Assembly: GCA_003116975.1 (NCBI GenBank)
Contig: BGKB01000210.1
Location: 243,629-307,628 of the forward strand
Source: Aurantiochytrium sp. KH105
Lineage: Eukaryota > Sar > Bigyra > Thraustochytrida > Thraustochytriidae
Direction of reading: 5' to 3'
DNA length: 64,000 nt
A program made the position numbers and the translations under genes. Numbering within the stretch: position 1 is the stretch's first letter; the number at the start of each line of letters is the position of its first letter. Shown here piece after piece: positions 29,179-38,514 of this stretch. The notes below the pieces were generated by a model. It was not told the DNA's origin, searched no databases, and saw nothing but the letters and a program-made list of their open reading frames with translations.

Positions 29179-29825
29179 TTTTCCGAGCGTCCTAAAGTGT
29201 AGGCGGCGTGAAGTGAAAAAGAAGAATTGAGTCAGAGAGCCACAAAGCGAAGCTTGCGACTGGTAGTCCAACAGGCCAGTTGCACCCAGGTACGCTTTTT
29301 CCAAACCTCATTTTACCACCCATCTACTTATTTTCAATCATCTATTTTGTCTGTCAAGAAGCCGAGAATCTTTCTAGTATACGTAGAGTCACCTTTCGAG
29401 TGACCTGAAGTCGGTTCAGTCGAGTGACGTACCACGGAATCCAAGAGCGTTGAGAAAGAAAAACAAAAGGCCGTCAGCAAATTCATATCCGTACAAAATG
29501 TAAAATGTGCGCGGCGGCGGCGGCTTGCGCACGAACGTAAATGGGGCCAACGCAAGCTCGTGCAAGAGAGGATGCGCGGCAGGGCAGGTAGGCAAGCAGG
29601 CAGGCACTTGCTTTTCTGATGGAAATTCCTCGCGCCAGTTGGGTCACAACAAACACGTTGGTGATACTCCCTTCACCTTTGTCGCGAATGTGCGTGAGAG
29701 TGGTGACCATAGTCGACGCCAGAGCACTCGTTGGGCTAGTAAAATCTGCCAGTCAGAACTTGAGAGGGCAAAGAATACTTGCAAAGGTGTGAGTAGCTGC
29801 CTGGAGGGCTGGGCTGGCGAACGGG

Positions 29826-29857
<32 letters not shown>

Positions 29858-29869
29858 CAAGCTAAATGC
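29179..29869. other. convergent intergenic region, 0.69 kb
   Basis: This holds the 3' flanks of the iron-type dehydrogenase and the CDK gene. It includes GGCG/GGCA-type repeats at about 29513-29525, 29583-29605 and 29824-29860. No gene was seen. Confidence 0.45.
29824..29860. repeat. GGCA tetranucleotide repeat next to the CDK stop codon
   Basis: Nine GGCA units end 10 bp from the stop codon of the CDK gene, so they lie in its 3' UTR, where the RNA would read TGCC repeats. Confidence 0.75.
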
Positions 29870-31263
29870 CTACATGTCTTGTGAGTTGGACAAGTCCTCC
29901 GCGTCCATCTCATCGCGACCCGAAGGCTTTTGCTGCAGTGCGACGCCCTCGTCAACGCCAGCAAAGTACGAATGCTCAAGCGCGGCCTTGGCAGTGATGC
30001 GCTTGGCCGGGTCGTACACCAGCATGGATGAAAGAAGGTCCACGCCGTCGTCAGAGAGGTTCTTGACGAGATGCTTGAGGTTTTCCGGTGCAATGTACGG
30101 CTTTCCGGTCTGGGCGAACTTCTTCATGAGCTTTTGCTTGATGGCTGGCCACTCTGGCAGTTCCGTGAGACCCGCCCACTCTTGCTCGTTTGGCGTACCA
30201 AGCGCCGAGAAGATCTTGTCAAGCTGAGTTGGCTCCGAGGTGCCGGTAAAGAGCGGTCTACCGTTCGACATTTCAGCAAAGATGCATCCAATGCTCCAAA
30301 TGTCAACGGGTGTTGAATACTTTCTGCTCCCGAGAAGGACATCCGGTGCACGGTACCACAACGTCACGACCTCGTGCGTGTAGCTGCGAACGGGAATGCC
30401 AAAGGCGCGCGCGAGACCAAAATCTGCGAGCTTGAGCTCTCCCTCACGATTAATGAGAAGGTTCTGCGGTTTCAGATCGCGGTGCAACACGCGGTGGCTA
30501 TGGCAAAAGGCCACGCCCCGCAGCAGCTGGAACAAAAGGCTCTTGAGCACGTTCGCCTCAAGGCCGCCTTCGCAGACATCCAGGTACTCTGTGTTTATCG
30601 TCGTGGCATGGCCATTTGTTTATTTTGGCGGGCCAGTGCGTTAGATCGATTATTCTGGGGTGTGTGCGATGCCATTGCTTTCCGTTCATTTTACTGGCTT
30701 CAAGTAACTTACTCTTGAGATCCTGGTCTAGATACTCGAACACGAGAGTCAGCTTCCGCTCCGTGTGGACGACATCATAGAGCTTGACGATGTTCGGGTG
30801 TTGAAGCTCCTTGAGCAGACTAATTTCGCGAATTGCAGTTCTGTGAAGTTTGGCAGTCAGATGTACGTTAGTTAGTGCACATGTACAGACAGTAGAAAAG
30901 TATCGCTTCTTATCAAGTTCCTTTCCTCTTCCCGGCCCCGCAGCCAAAGCCATACACAAGCCCACGATCACACGTACGATGGGATGCCTTCATCCTCCTG
31001 CTCGAGACGGATCCGCTTCAAAGCAATGACTGCGCAAAATGACATAAAGATATAGGAAGAGAGACGTGTTGTTTCGTACTCACTCCACATGTTAGTTTTT
31101 CCGCCCGCTGACACCTAACAAGACAAGTGCGGTCGGTCACCTTCCTCGCCCGAAGGCACAAACGAGACAAAAACCTACCTTCTCCAGTAATGCGATCCTT
31201 GGCCTTGTACACGACGCCGTACGTGCCCTCGCCAATCTTCACCAGCTTCTGGTAGCGCTCCAT
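29870..31263 (-). CDS. PSTAIRE cyclin-dependent kinase (CDK1/2 type), four exons
   Basis: Coding exons on the minus strand are 31179-31263, 30978-31029, 30713-30840 and 29870-30588, joined through GT-AG introns of 149, 137 and 124 bp. The three joins keep frame (984 nt, 327 residues), and each rebuilds a conserved codon: V in TGEVIALK, S in GIPSTAIREIS, K in QDLKKYL. The start [19 protein letters not shown] keeps the inhibitory Thr/Tyr pair in the glycine loop. [29 protein letters not shown] with the activating Thr, and [10 protein letters not shown] are all present. Length and sequence fit CDK1/CDK2, the cyclin-bound kinase driving the cell cycle; CDK5-like features (DLKKYLD) are also visible. 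A C-terminal tail of about 30 residues is rich in Asp, Glu and Ser. It is the only gene here in which I can prove introns. Confidence 0.93.
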
Positions 31264-32197
31264 CTTCCCCCACCGGACGGGCAAGCAACACGCTCGCGCA
31301 AAAAGCTCGCGCTCCTGCTCCTTGACGACCGCGTGCACGCTGTCGCAGAGTATGTCTGTACCAAACGTATGTAATCAACTCAATCTCTCGCCCCGCCGAC
31401 GACGGGTGGGGCCTGGGCGGCGCGGCGCGGTGCGGCGCGGCGCGAGGGAGGGCTGCCGCTGTCGCTGTCGCGCTGCCGCGGCGAGCTGCGCGCGTCCCGA
31501 GGCCGCGCGGGCGCTCGAGCGCGGGGCTGCGCGGCTGGCTGGCCGGCCTGGCCTGGCCTGGCCTCGCCTGGCCAACGAAGCCGCCGCCTGCCGCTGCCTG
31601 CCTCCCTGCCTGCGAGGCGCGGCGCGGCGCGGCGCGGGCGCGGCGCGGCCGCCGGGGCGCGGGCGCGCGGGCGCGCGGGCGGGCGGGCGGGCACGGGCGC
31701 GGGCGGGCTGCCGAGGGCGCGGGCGCGGGCGCAGCGTGGACGGCCTTTTCCTCCTTTCCGAGTTTGGCGCTTCGCCGCCTCTCGCTGGCGGTAGCAGGGC
31801 CTAGTAGGGGACTAGCAGGAGGCAGAGCCGGCAGCAAGCAGTACAAGAGAGGGGGGCCGAGGCTGATCGGAGATGGGCGCCTGCCTCGCCCGCGCTCGAC
31901 GCAATGCGCAGCGCGCAGGAAAGGCTCGCGGCGCGCGGGGAGGCAAGGTGAGTCGGGGCAGAGACCTTGGGGGGAATAGTGGACCGCGGGAGGAATGAAG
32001 CCCTCGACACCGAGGTGCCTCCGGTAATTATGGTGCGAGAGGCCCAGGATGTGCCAGTAGGGTTGGTTATATCAAGAGCGAGTCTCGGTCTTGCTTGTTG
32101 TTGGGCCAGCGGCGGCGAGAACGAGAAGTAGCACGAGAGGCAAGTCAAGACATGTCGCAAATGGCGTTTCGCAATCGGGAGCTCTGGTGTTGGACTT
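31264..32197. other. intergenic, 0.93 kb, very GC-rich
   Basis: This is the 5' flank of the CDK gene and the 3' flank of the Rab geranylgeranyltransferase gene. A block at about 31400-31740 is almost pure G+C with GGCGCGGC and GGGC repeats, like a CpG-rich promoter. The half nearer 32197 is of normal composition. No gene was seen. Confidence 0.5.
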
Positions 32198-33214
32198 TTA
32201 TTTCATAGAGGTAAGCTTGGCCTCGAGGTAATGATAATAGACAGCGTGACCAGGATCGCAAGACTTTAGCGCAGCGCAAAGTGAGCTCGCGCTTGTGCCC
32301 GGAGGTAAGACGTCGAGATCTGCATAATGACGAAGTCCGAGCTCGTAAAGGCGACACAAACCCAAGAGCGCCCACTTGCTCTCGCCGCCTTCCATCTCAA
32401 TAAGCTCCGTGCATGTCGTCACCTGGTCCTGAAGAATTCGTCGACGGTCCACCTCGTCATCCAATGCAGACCGCGGCTGAAGCTGGCCCACAAGCCAGCG
32501 ATGGTACATCCAGCCGGAGGAATCATCTGGTTCCGTAAAGAGCGCGTTGCACACGAGCCCGAACTCCTCTTCGAGATCCGCAGCTCGAAGATGATCCGGA
32601 CGTGCCTCGAGTGCTTTGATACGCAAATGCCAGGCGGAATAGTTGGAAAAGTTGCGCTCCACGAGGCCCTCCGCAAAACGCAAGTCGTCGTCGGGCCCAT
32701 GCTTCGCAATTCGCGCAAGTACCCGCCGATATTGGAAACAGTGAAAGTTGCGTTCGTCCGCTGCAAGCAACTGATCGCAGAGCATGAGTTCTCTGTCCAC
32801 ATTAATGCAGCGCCCGTCCTCGCCAAGGACCTCCACGATCCACGCGCGATGCGACCACCCTTCGTGACTCTTGACGTTACCCTTTACAAGAGCATGCCGG
32901 TTCAACTCCAGCTCTTGCTTGCACAGATCTTCGCGAAGGGCTTGCGCGCCGGTCTCGTCCTTTTCGCCGGCGGCGCGGATGCGTGCAAGAAGGCCATCCC
33001 GACGCACGTTCCAAAGCGTGTTGATGCTCGGGTTGATGCACAAGAGCTCCCCGCACAGCGTCATGGTCGCGTCCGAGGTATCATGCGCCGCGCGGCATTC
33101 CAGCGCCGTGTGCAGGAGCGACCGCAGCTTGGCGTACTTGGCCGCGCGCGCGGCCTTCTTCGCCGGGTCTTCGGCCTCCGCCAGGGCGCGGTCCTTCTGT
33201 TTCCGTCCGTGCAT
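32198..33214 (-). CDS. Rab geranylgeranyltransferase subunit alpha
   Basis: The protein has 338 residues. The start MHGRKQKD is the hallmark of this subunit and was chosen over an upstream TTG extension. Five to six prenyltransferase-alpha repeats are visible through their Trp motifs: TLWNVRRDGL, GWSHRAWIVEVL, FHCFQYRRVLARI, NYSAWHLRIKAL, SSGWMYHRWLVGQL, then a weaker ESKWALLGLCRL. The heterodimer with the beta subunit, together with Rab escort protein, attaches geranylgeranyl groups to C-terminal cysteines of Rab GTPases in the cytosol. At this length the Ig-like and leucine-rich domains of animal enzymes are absent, as in yeast Bet4. The promoter is shared with the divergent 1550-residue gene, 290 bp away. 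Confidence 0.88.
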   Translation of the reverse strand: MHGRKQKDRALAEAEDPAKKAARAAKYAKLRSLLHTALECRAAHDTSDATMTLCGELLCINPSINTLWNVRRDGLLARIRAAGEKDETGAQALREDLCKQELELNRHALVKGNVKSHEGWSHRAWIVEVLGEDGRCINVDRELMLCDQLLAADERNFHCFQYRRVLARIAKHGPDDDLRFAEGLVERNFSNYSAWHLRIKALEARPDHLRAADLEEEFGLVCNALFTEPDDSSGWMYHRWLVGQLQPRSALDDEVDRRRILQDQVTTCTELIEMEGGESKWALLGLCRLYELGLRHYADLDVLPPGTSASSLCAALKSCDPGHAVYYHYLEAKLTSMK

Positions 33215-33475
33215 GATCGATCGACGCCAGCGCGACGGAAACCGTTCCAGCTCCGCCTCCGCCTTCGCCTCCAGCACGAGCGCGGTCTCCTCGCCGCGTC
33301 GCAAGCGTCGCGCCTTGCCTCGCCTCGCCTCGACTTTCGGGCTCTGCAAGAAGAGAGAGACGCGCTACGACCTGCAGCTGATTGATCTACGCATACTAAA
33401 TCCATACCAACGCAGCGTGGTATCTGCGGCGGCCAGACCCCAAGGCAGCCAGGCGGCCAGCCAGCGGGCGAGCGA

Positions 33476-33493
33476 GCGCGCGCGCGCGCGCGC
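33476..33493. repeat. (GC)9 alternating tract
   Basis: Eighteen bases of strict G/C alternation end 11 bp before the ATG of the next gene. Such tracts can adopt Z-DNA. Confidence 0.75.
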
Positions 33494-33504
33494 ACGGCTG
33501 GCGC

Positions 33505-36500
33505 ATGTCCGCGGCGGCAGAGGCCCACGCCGTGGCGACGCCCGCGGCCCCGCCGGCAGCGGCGAAGGCGAAGGCGAAGGCGGGCGCGCCGCAAGCATGG
33601 GCGCCGCCGCGCGCGAACTGGGTGCCCGTGCGGGCGGGCCACTTCCTCTGCGTGGAGGCGGCGCTCGAGAGCTCGGCAGCCTCGCAGCGGCCAGCGGATG
33701 CGGGCGGCTCTGCCGCCTCTGCTGGGGGCCTGAAAAGTGACCGTGGTGACGAGGACGCGGCCGGCAGCGAGCACGATAACGCGAAAGTCCGCGCGGCGCA
33801 AAATGTCGTGGCAAGGCTCACCGCCTGGCGCGACGATGAGGTCGGCACACTCGAGGTTAGCGGACAGGAGGACGCCATGATCGACGCACATCATCCGGCT
33901 CGCGTCATGATTGCAGTGCGCAAAAGCCCCTTTGCGTATGCAGAGGAAGACTCCTTTTGTGACAATCTTGTCCTCCTCCTCGCAATCGAGGACAGCACCT
34001 CGACGCAGGCCGTTGATGAAGCTGCCATCATTATTCGTTTCTTCCCTGCAACCGGAGATGCCGCGCGAAATGACCGCATCAGCGAATCGGGCCTTGCTGC
34101 CCCGCTTCTGGCTGCGAGCGCAGGCCTGCCGCCAGTCGACGCTAGAGATGCCACCGTGCCTCCATGGGTTCGCCGACGCTGCAAGAACGTAGGTAGCGCT
34201 GCAAGCCCAACAAAAGTCTGGTTCATGGATGTGCGCACCGAGCACAGACTCTGTCAGCTTCGTGAGGGATACCGCGACATGATCTCCGTCGGCCCGTACC
34301 ACTTTTGGCTTCGTCTGCAATGGACCGTTTCGCGGTCCAATCTCGCTTCGCGCTTCGACCGCGTGTGGTTTATGCCCAGTTTGGACCAGGAATTTTTGCG
34401 CGAACAGTTCATGGACCATGTTGAAAACGCAACGCGACCGGCGACATCCTCGGACTCATTGCAAGGAAGCCGGGCTCTCCTTCTTCAGGACCGTGCCGCC
34501 GGCCCTTCTTCACCCGCAGTACAACAACATCACCAACGCGCCCGGCTTTCTGCACGGGAGTGGGCAATCATTGGCTGGCAGGGAGTCGGCGAAGGAACAC
34601 CTGCAGACGTCGAAGTCGCCATCATCGAGGAGGGTCAGATCAACGCTGGAACCGCCGCACTTCGGTTCGTCTCGTACCTAGAAGCGCATCGAGTAGCAGC
34701 CTGCCTTCCTCTCACGCTCAGTTGGGTTCAAGAGCTCGCGCGTACAGAAGGCATCAGCATTGTGGATCTACTACTCAGTAGACCCGACCTTCTTGTCCTC
34801 TGCATTCTCATGCTCGCCAAGGTTACAGATGATTCGCTGGCCCAGGATGCAATCGGAGTCAGTATGATTGCTCATGAAATTGCTACCGTGGCGTCTGAGG
34901 CTTGTCTCGCCAGTCTGCTCGAGATTTTTGCGCGCATTCTCACGAGCACTGCAGCCACATCGAGGGACAAAACTAGCTCAGCGCAAAGCCCTCGAGGGTC
35001 CGCTGCTGCTACTGCTGCTGCTGCTGCTACTGCTACCGCTGCTACCGCTGCAGCCCCATCGGGGTCGCCTCGTAGCAATACTCGCGGCGGCGACGTGGCG
35101 AGAACAGGAGCGGGAGCAGGAGAATCGGGCCCAAATGATCATACTGCCGTCGTGGCGGCCACGGGAACTGTCGTCATGGCACTTTTGTGCCGCGACGAGC
35201 CTTCGAGTGATCCTGAGCTGCTGCGAGAGACCCTGGACCGGGTGTTTTGTTTAGTATGCCGCGCTCAAAATCTTGAGGTTGCCTGGGCAGGAGCCACTCG
35301 ATTGTTTCCCGTCAGCCTCGTCGCATGTAGCACATCAGTTACTGCCCGAGAGCTCGTAAAGCTCATGGCCCGCTCTCTGCGGGCAGCCAAGAGCGCGACG
35401 CCGCAACTCAAAGTGGGTCTCGACTACTGGATGGCATGTGCTGCTCACCTGTTGCAAAGATTTGATCCGGTGAAAAGCAGCTTTGTGTGGTCGCGAGATA
35501 TTCTTCCTTCAGCTGAAGAGTGGGTTCAACTCCATCTTATTTCGCCATCCGTGGCACTCGCAACTGTTGCTGTGCAGCAGTCTGCGGACCTCGACGACCA
35601 GGGCGATGGCTTTGATGCGTTGACGTTGACCTTGCTCGCGCGCATACGGACGCTCCGTTCTTCCGCGCCCGTGCCCACGAAAATGGACGCAGGCCTCATG
35701 ACCCCCGGCTGGGCCGTATCCCAAACATGGACTCTCTCGCGCGCGCTCGTACGGCTCACATGCCGTCGCAACACCGTCGCTTCCACGGCGACGCTTCCTC
35801 TTCTCCAGCTTCTCTCTGTAGAACCTGCGCCAGATGCCTCGGAACGTTTGGGGTCCGCCAGGATGACGCTCTTACAGTCCCTTGTAGCCGCAGAAGATAG
35901 TATGAGTGGCAAAGGAACACTTGAGACCCTTCGCATGCTCTTTCATTGCATGCTCATTCATGTATCTACAGTATACGCTGGACCCTTTGTTCCGGAAATT
36001 GATATCGCCAAGATGACAGCTCAGCTTGTAACGCTGCTCATGGCACTCAAGGACAGTCACCGTTTATCGGCGCAGGAATGCTGGCGCGCGGCCTTTGACC
36101 TCTTACTTTTTGCCGCGCGCACATGGGAAGATACGGAGCACGCGGGATGGGCTCTTCTCACTGTTCGTGAAGTCATTTCAAGCTTTCTCGAAACGTTTGT
36201 AGAAACGCGACGTGGGACAGATCAAGAAGCATACGATTCTGAAGCACGGACCATTGGAGTCGCGCCTTGGTTTGCCGCACCCGTCGCACATGGGCTAATG
36301 CGGGTTTGCACGACACGCGGCGTCTCACCTGAAGTTGTGGACGAGGCCGTTCGCGTACTCAATGTGCTGCTGGCTGAAGACAGTGGTGGTTGCAGTGCAA
36401 CAGTAAGCCAAGTTTGCAAGCTTGATGTCCTGGACAGCTCCAAAGCGCCTCGCATGGAGCTTGATCGCTGGCTACTGGTCCTTGAGGATCTCTGCATCAA

Positions 36501-38157
36501 TCGAACGTTGCCGGACGACCTGTTTGCCTTGCGAGCCCTGGCGAAAGCGAGCCAGCTGGACCCTTCCTCTGCCGCCCTCCGTTTCAGTTTGATACAGAGT
36601 CTCGTGGGCCTACGCCTCTCGAGCATTTGGTGGCCGTGGGCCCCGCCCCCACCCGAGCTTACGCAACGTCGCCGTGTCATGGACAGGTCCCGGCTCAAGA
36701 GTGATCCGGAAGTGCGCCTCTTGTCGGCCGCAAGTGGCCTTCACGCCGAGGCTCTCTATCGCATCGACCGTGATGCCTACCCACACGATTTTCTCCTTCC
36801 CGCAGCAGTTGGAATCCAGCTTGGCGTTGCCCGGCTCCTTTGCGGCGCCCTCGACGACTTGGACAAAGATGCCATTGTGAGAGACCTCGAGGTTCTTTTG
36901 GACACTTGCATGCAGACTCTCGACGTCGCAGGCAGCAAGATACGAGACTTTTCTCTAGGTACACACGGAGGAGATGCGCAAACAGAAGCGTCTGCTCAAT
37001 CTCTTGACATCGCCGTGATGCGCCGACGAAAACAAGCGCCGCACGCCATACAGGCTGAGTACTGGACACGGCTTGCTGCGGTAACGATCGCCATCGTAGA
37101 GGACGCTTTAAAGGAACCGCTAGGGTTTCTTTGGAGCCGTCTTGCTCAGCTCCCGCCGGCGCGGGTTGTGCTTGACTTAAATCGTGTGGCCTTTAGCATC
37201 CATGGTTGTCCTGCGCGCCGGCTGGTTGCGTACGATGGCACCTCATGGTTTGCACTGGCCTTTGACCCACGCCGTGCTGTTGACGATGTGCCGGCGCTTC
37301 TCGCATCTCCTCTTGGGCAGCAGCAAGTGCCTGGGCACGCGAGACGAGGTGGCTTGGCCCTCGAGTGGAATGGCCAGGCGCAGCCAAGGTATGCTACAAG
37401 CGACGTGCTACGATTCCCCTGCGATTCACTCAATCACAGGGATGGTTCGCCGAGGATGTTATCTGGCGACCATGAGGCTCAAAAGGACACAGACAATCAG
37501 GTTTTTATGCATGTGTTTTCGACGATTGCAGTGCGCGGAAATGGGGAGAGTCCATACGATGTAAGAGTCTTTGCGCGAACACAAGAGCCGGATAGAGCGC
37601 TTCGTATCAATTTGCGTCCTGGCAAAAAGGGCAATGAAGTGGACGCGCGCGGGGAGCGCGCGGCCCTTGGTCCTGACGTTGGCATGGGCGTTTCGTTTCT
37701 GGGCGAAGCTCTCCATCTAGTATCCATGGAGGAAATCCCCTGGGTGGAAGCGGCTCAGGAATACCTCTTTTTGTCCATCAGGTATTTGCGTAGTTGTCTA
37801 GAACATGAAGCCTGGCTTCCCAATAGCCAAGCAGATTTGACGTCATCCAAACAGCAGGAACAGCAAGAGGTTCTCTTTCTCAATATGGCGAACACGGTCT
37901 TAGACGCGATGAATTCGAAAGAGGGAATCAGCTTGCATGCGATCTTCCAGCTGCAACGCGAAGGGAATCTTGAGAGCAGCGCACTGTATAAAGCTGCAAG
38001 AGGTTTTCACCATCTTGCGGAGACAGTGTGTAAGTCACTTGAGAAAAATCTCGATGACACCCTGGATGATGAAATCACGCAACTTTTGGTGCAGAAGCGC
38101 GCATCAGTGCAAGCCGTGCTTGCGACTTTTCAAGGACTTTTCGCTGCTGACTTTTGA
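33505..38157 (+). CDS. large protein of unknown function (1550 residues), probably helical-repeat
   Basis: I do not recognise a family. The N-terminus (1-85) is Ala/Pro/Lys-rich and low-complexity. Residues about 95-310 look globular with beta strands (RVMIAVRKSPFAYAEEDSFCDNLVLLLA and PYHFWLRLQWTVSRSNLASRF). From about 370 onward the sequence is mainly amphipathic helices of ARM/HEAT-like spacing. It is interrupted by a poly-Ala/Thr run near 497-522 (GCT/ACT codons) and a Trp-Pro cluster SIWWPWAPPPPEL near 1040. A segment near 1220-1300 is again beta-like (FSIHGCPARRLVAYDGTSWFALAF). There is no signal peptide, membrane helix or recognisable catalytic motif. It could be a scaffold or an ubiquitin-pathway/trafficking protein, but I see no evidence to choose. 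The frame is unbroken over 4.65 kb, strong evidence that it is coding. Confidence 0.8.
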   Translation: MSAAAEAHAVATPAAPPAAAKAKAKAGAPQAWAPPRANWVPVRAGHFLCVEAALESSAASQRPADAGGSAASAGGLKSDRGDEDAAGSEHDNAKVRAAQNVVARLTAWRDDEVGTLEVSGQEDAMIDAHHPARVMIAVRKSPFAYAEEDSFCDNLVLLLAIEDSTSTQAVDEAAIIIRFFPATGDAARNDRISESGLAAPLLAASAGLPPVDARDATVPPWVRRRCKNVGSAASPTKVWFMDVRTEHRLCQLREGYRDMISVGPYHFWLRLQWTVSRSNLASRFDRVWFMPSLDQEFLREQFMDHVENATRPATSSDSLQGSRALLLQDRAAGPSSPAVQQHHQRARLSAREWAIIGWQGVGEGTPADVEVAIIEEGQINAGTAALRFVSYLEAHRVAACLPLTLSWVQELARTEGISIVDLLLSRPDLLVLCILMLAKVTDDSLAQDAIGVSMIAHEIATVASEACLASLLEIFARILTSTAATSRDKTSSAQSPRGSAAATAAAAATATAATAAAPSGSPRSNTRGGDVARTGAGAGESGPNDHTAVVAATGTVVMALLCRDEPSSDPELLRETLDRVFCLVCRAQNLEVAWAGATRLFPVSLVACSTSVTARELVKLMARSLRAAKSATPQLKVGLDYWMACAAHLLQRFDPVKSSFVWSRDILPSAEEWVQLHLISPSVALATVAVQQSADLDDQGDGFDALTLTLLARIRTLRSSAPVPTKMDAGLMTPGWAVSQTWTLSRALVRLTCRRNTVASTATLPLLQLLSVEPAPDASERLGSARMTLLQSLVAAEDSMSGKGTLETLRMLFHCMLIHVSTVYAGPFVPEIDIAKMTAQLVTLLMALKDSHRLSAQECWRAAFDLLLFAARTWEDTEHAGWALLTVREVISSFLETFVETRRGTDQEAYDSEARTIGVAPWFAAPVAHGLMRVCTTRGVSPEVVDEAVRVLNVLLAEDSGGCSATVSQVCKLDVLDSSKAPRMELDRWLLVLEDLCINRTLPDDLFALRALAKASQLDPSSAALRFSLIQSLVGLRLSSIWWPWAPPPPELTQRRRVMDRSRLKSDPEVRLLSAASGLHAEALYRIDRDAYPHDFLLPAAVGIQLGVARLLCGALDDLDKDAIVRDLEVLLDTCMQTLDVAGSKIRDFSLGTHGGDAQTEASAQSLDIAVMRRRKQAPHAIQAEYWTRLAAVTIAIVEDALKEPLGFLWSRLAQLPPARVVLDLNRVAFSIHGCPARRLVAYDGTSWFALAFDPRRAVDDVPALLASPLGQQQVPGHARRGGLALEWNGQAQPRYATSDVLRFPCDSLNHRDGSPRMLSGDHEAQKDTDNQVFMHVFSTIAVRGNGESPYDVRVFARTQEPDRALRINLRPGKKGNEVDARGERAALGPDVGMGVSFLGEALHLVSMEEIPWVEAAQEYLFLSIRYLRSCLEHEAWLPNSQADLTSSKQQEQQEVLFLNMANTVLDAMNSKEGISLHAIFQLQREGNLESSALYKAARGFHHLAETVCKSLEKNLDDTLDDEITQLLVQKRASVQAVLATFQGLFAADF

Positions 38158-38514
38158 ATTGAATAGATTGGAACAACAAGAAGAAAGCGCGGAAGAAAAA
38201 ACAAAACTTGAAATCGTGTTATACGTGAGTCCAAAAAAGGTTTCATCTTAACCTTCTTTTAGAGAGGGCCGTGATTGATTGGAGAATGCTTGACTGCTCG
38301 ATAGGTCTATCATCCTAAACAAGGAAGATAATTTGTCGCAAACTTGCGGCTGGCAGAAGACAAAGGAGGAAAAGGAAAGAAAGAGAATGAGGAAAAAGGA
38401 AGCGGAAAGGGATGGAGGAAGAGAAAAGGAGGTGTCTCCATTCGTTCACTCATTCATAGTTTCTTTGGATATTATTCTTTCTTTCTTGATGTCGTTCGTT
38501 CAACGTCCGCCCGC
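38158..38514. other. convergent intergenic region, 357 bp
   Basis: This holds the 3' flanks of the 1550-residue gene and USP14. A GGAAAAGGAAAG purine-rich stretch lies at about 38360-38430. No gene was seen. Confidence 0.45.

Noticed and set aside
33061-34419. 452-codon minus-strand frame across the RabGGTase/1550-residue divergent region
   Set aside because: It overlaps the coding starts of two well-supported genes, and its Arg/Ala-rich translation reflects composition only.
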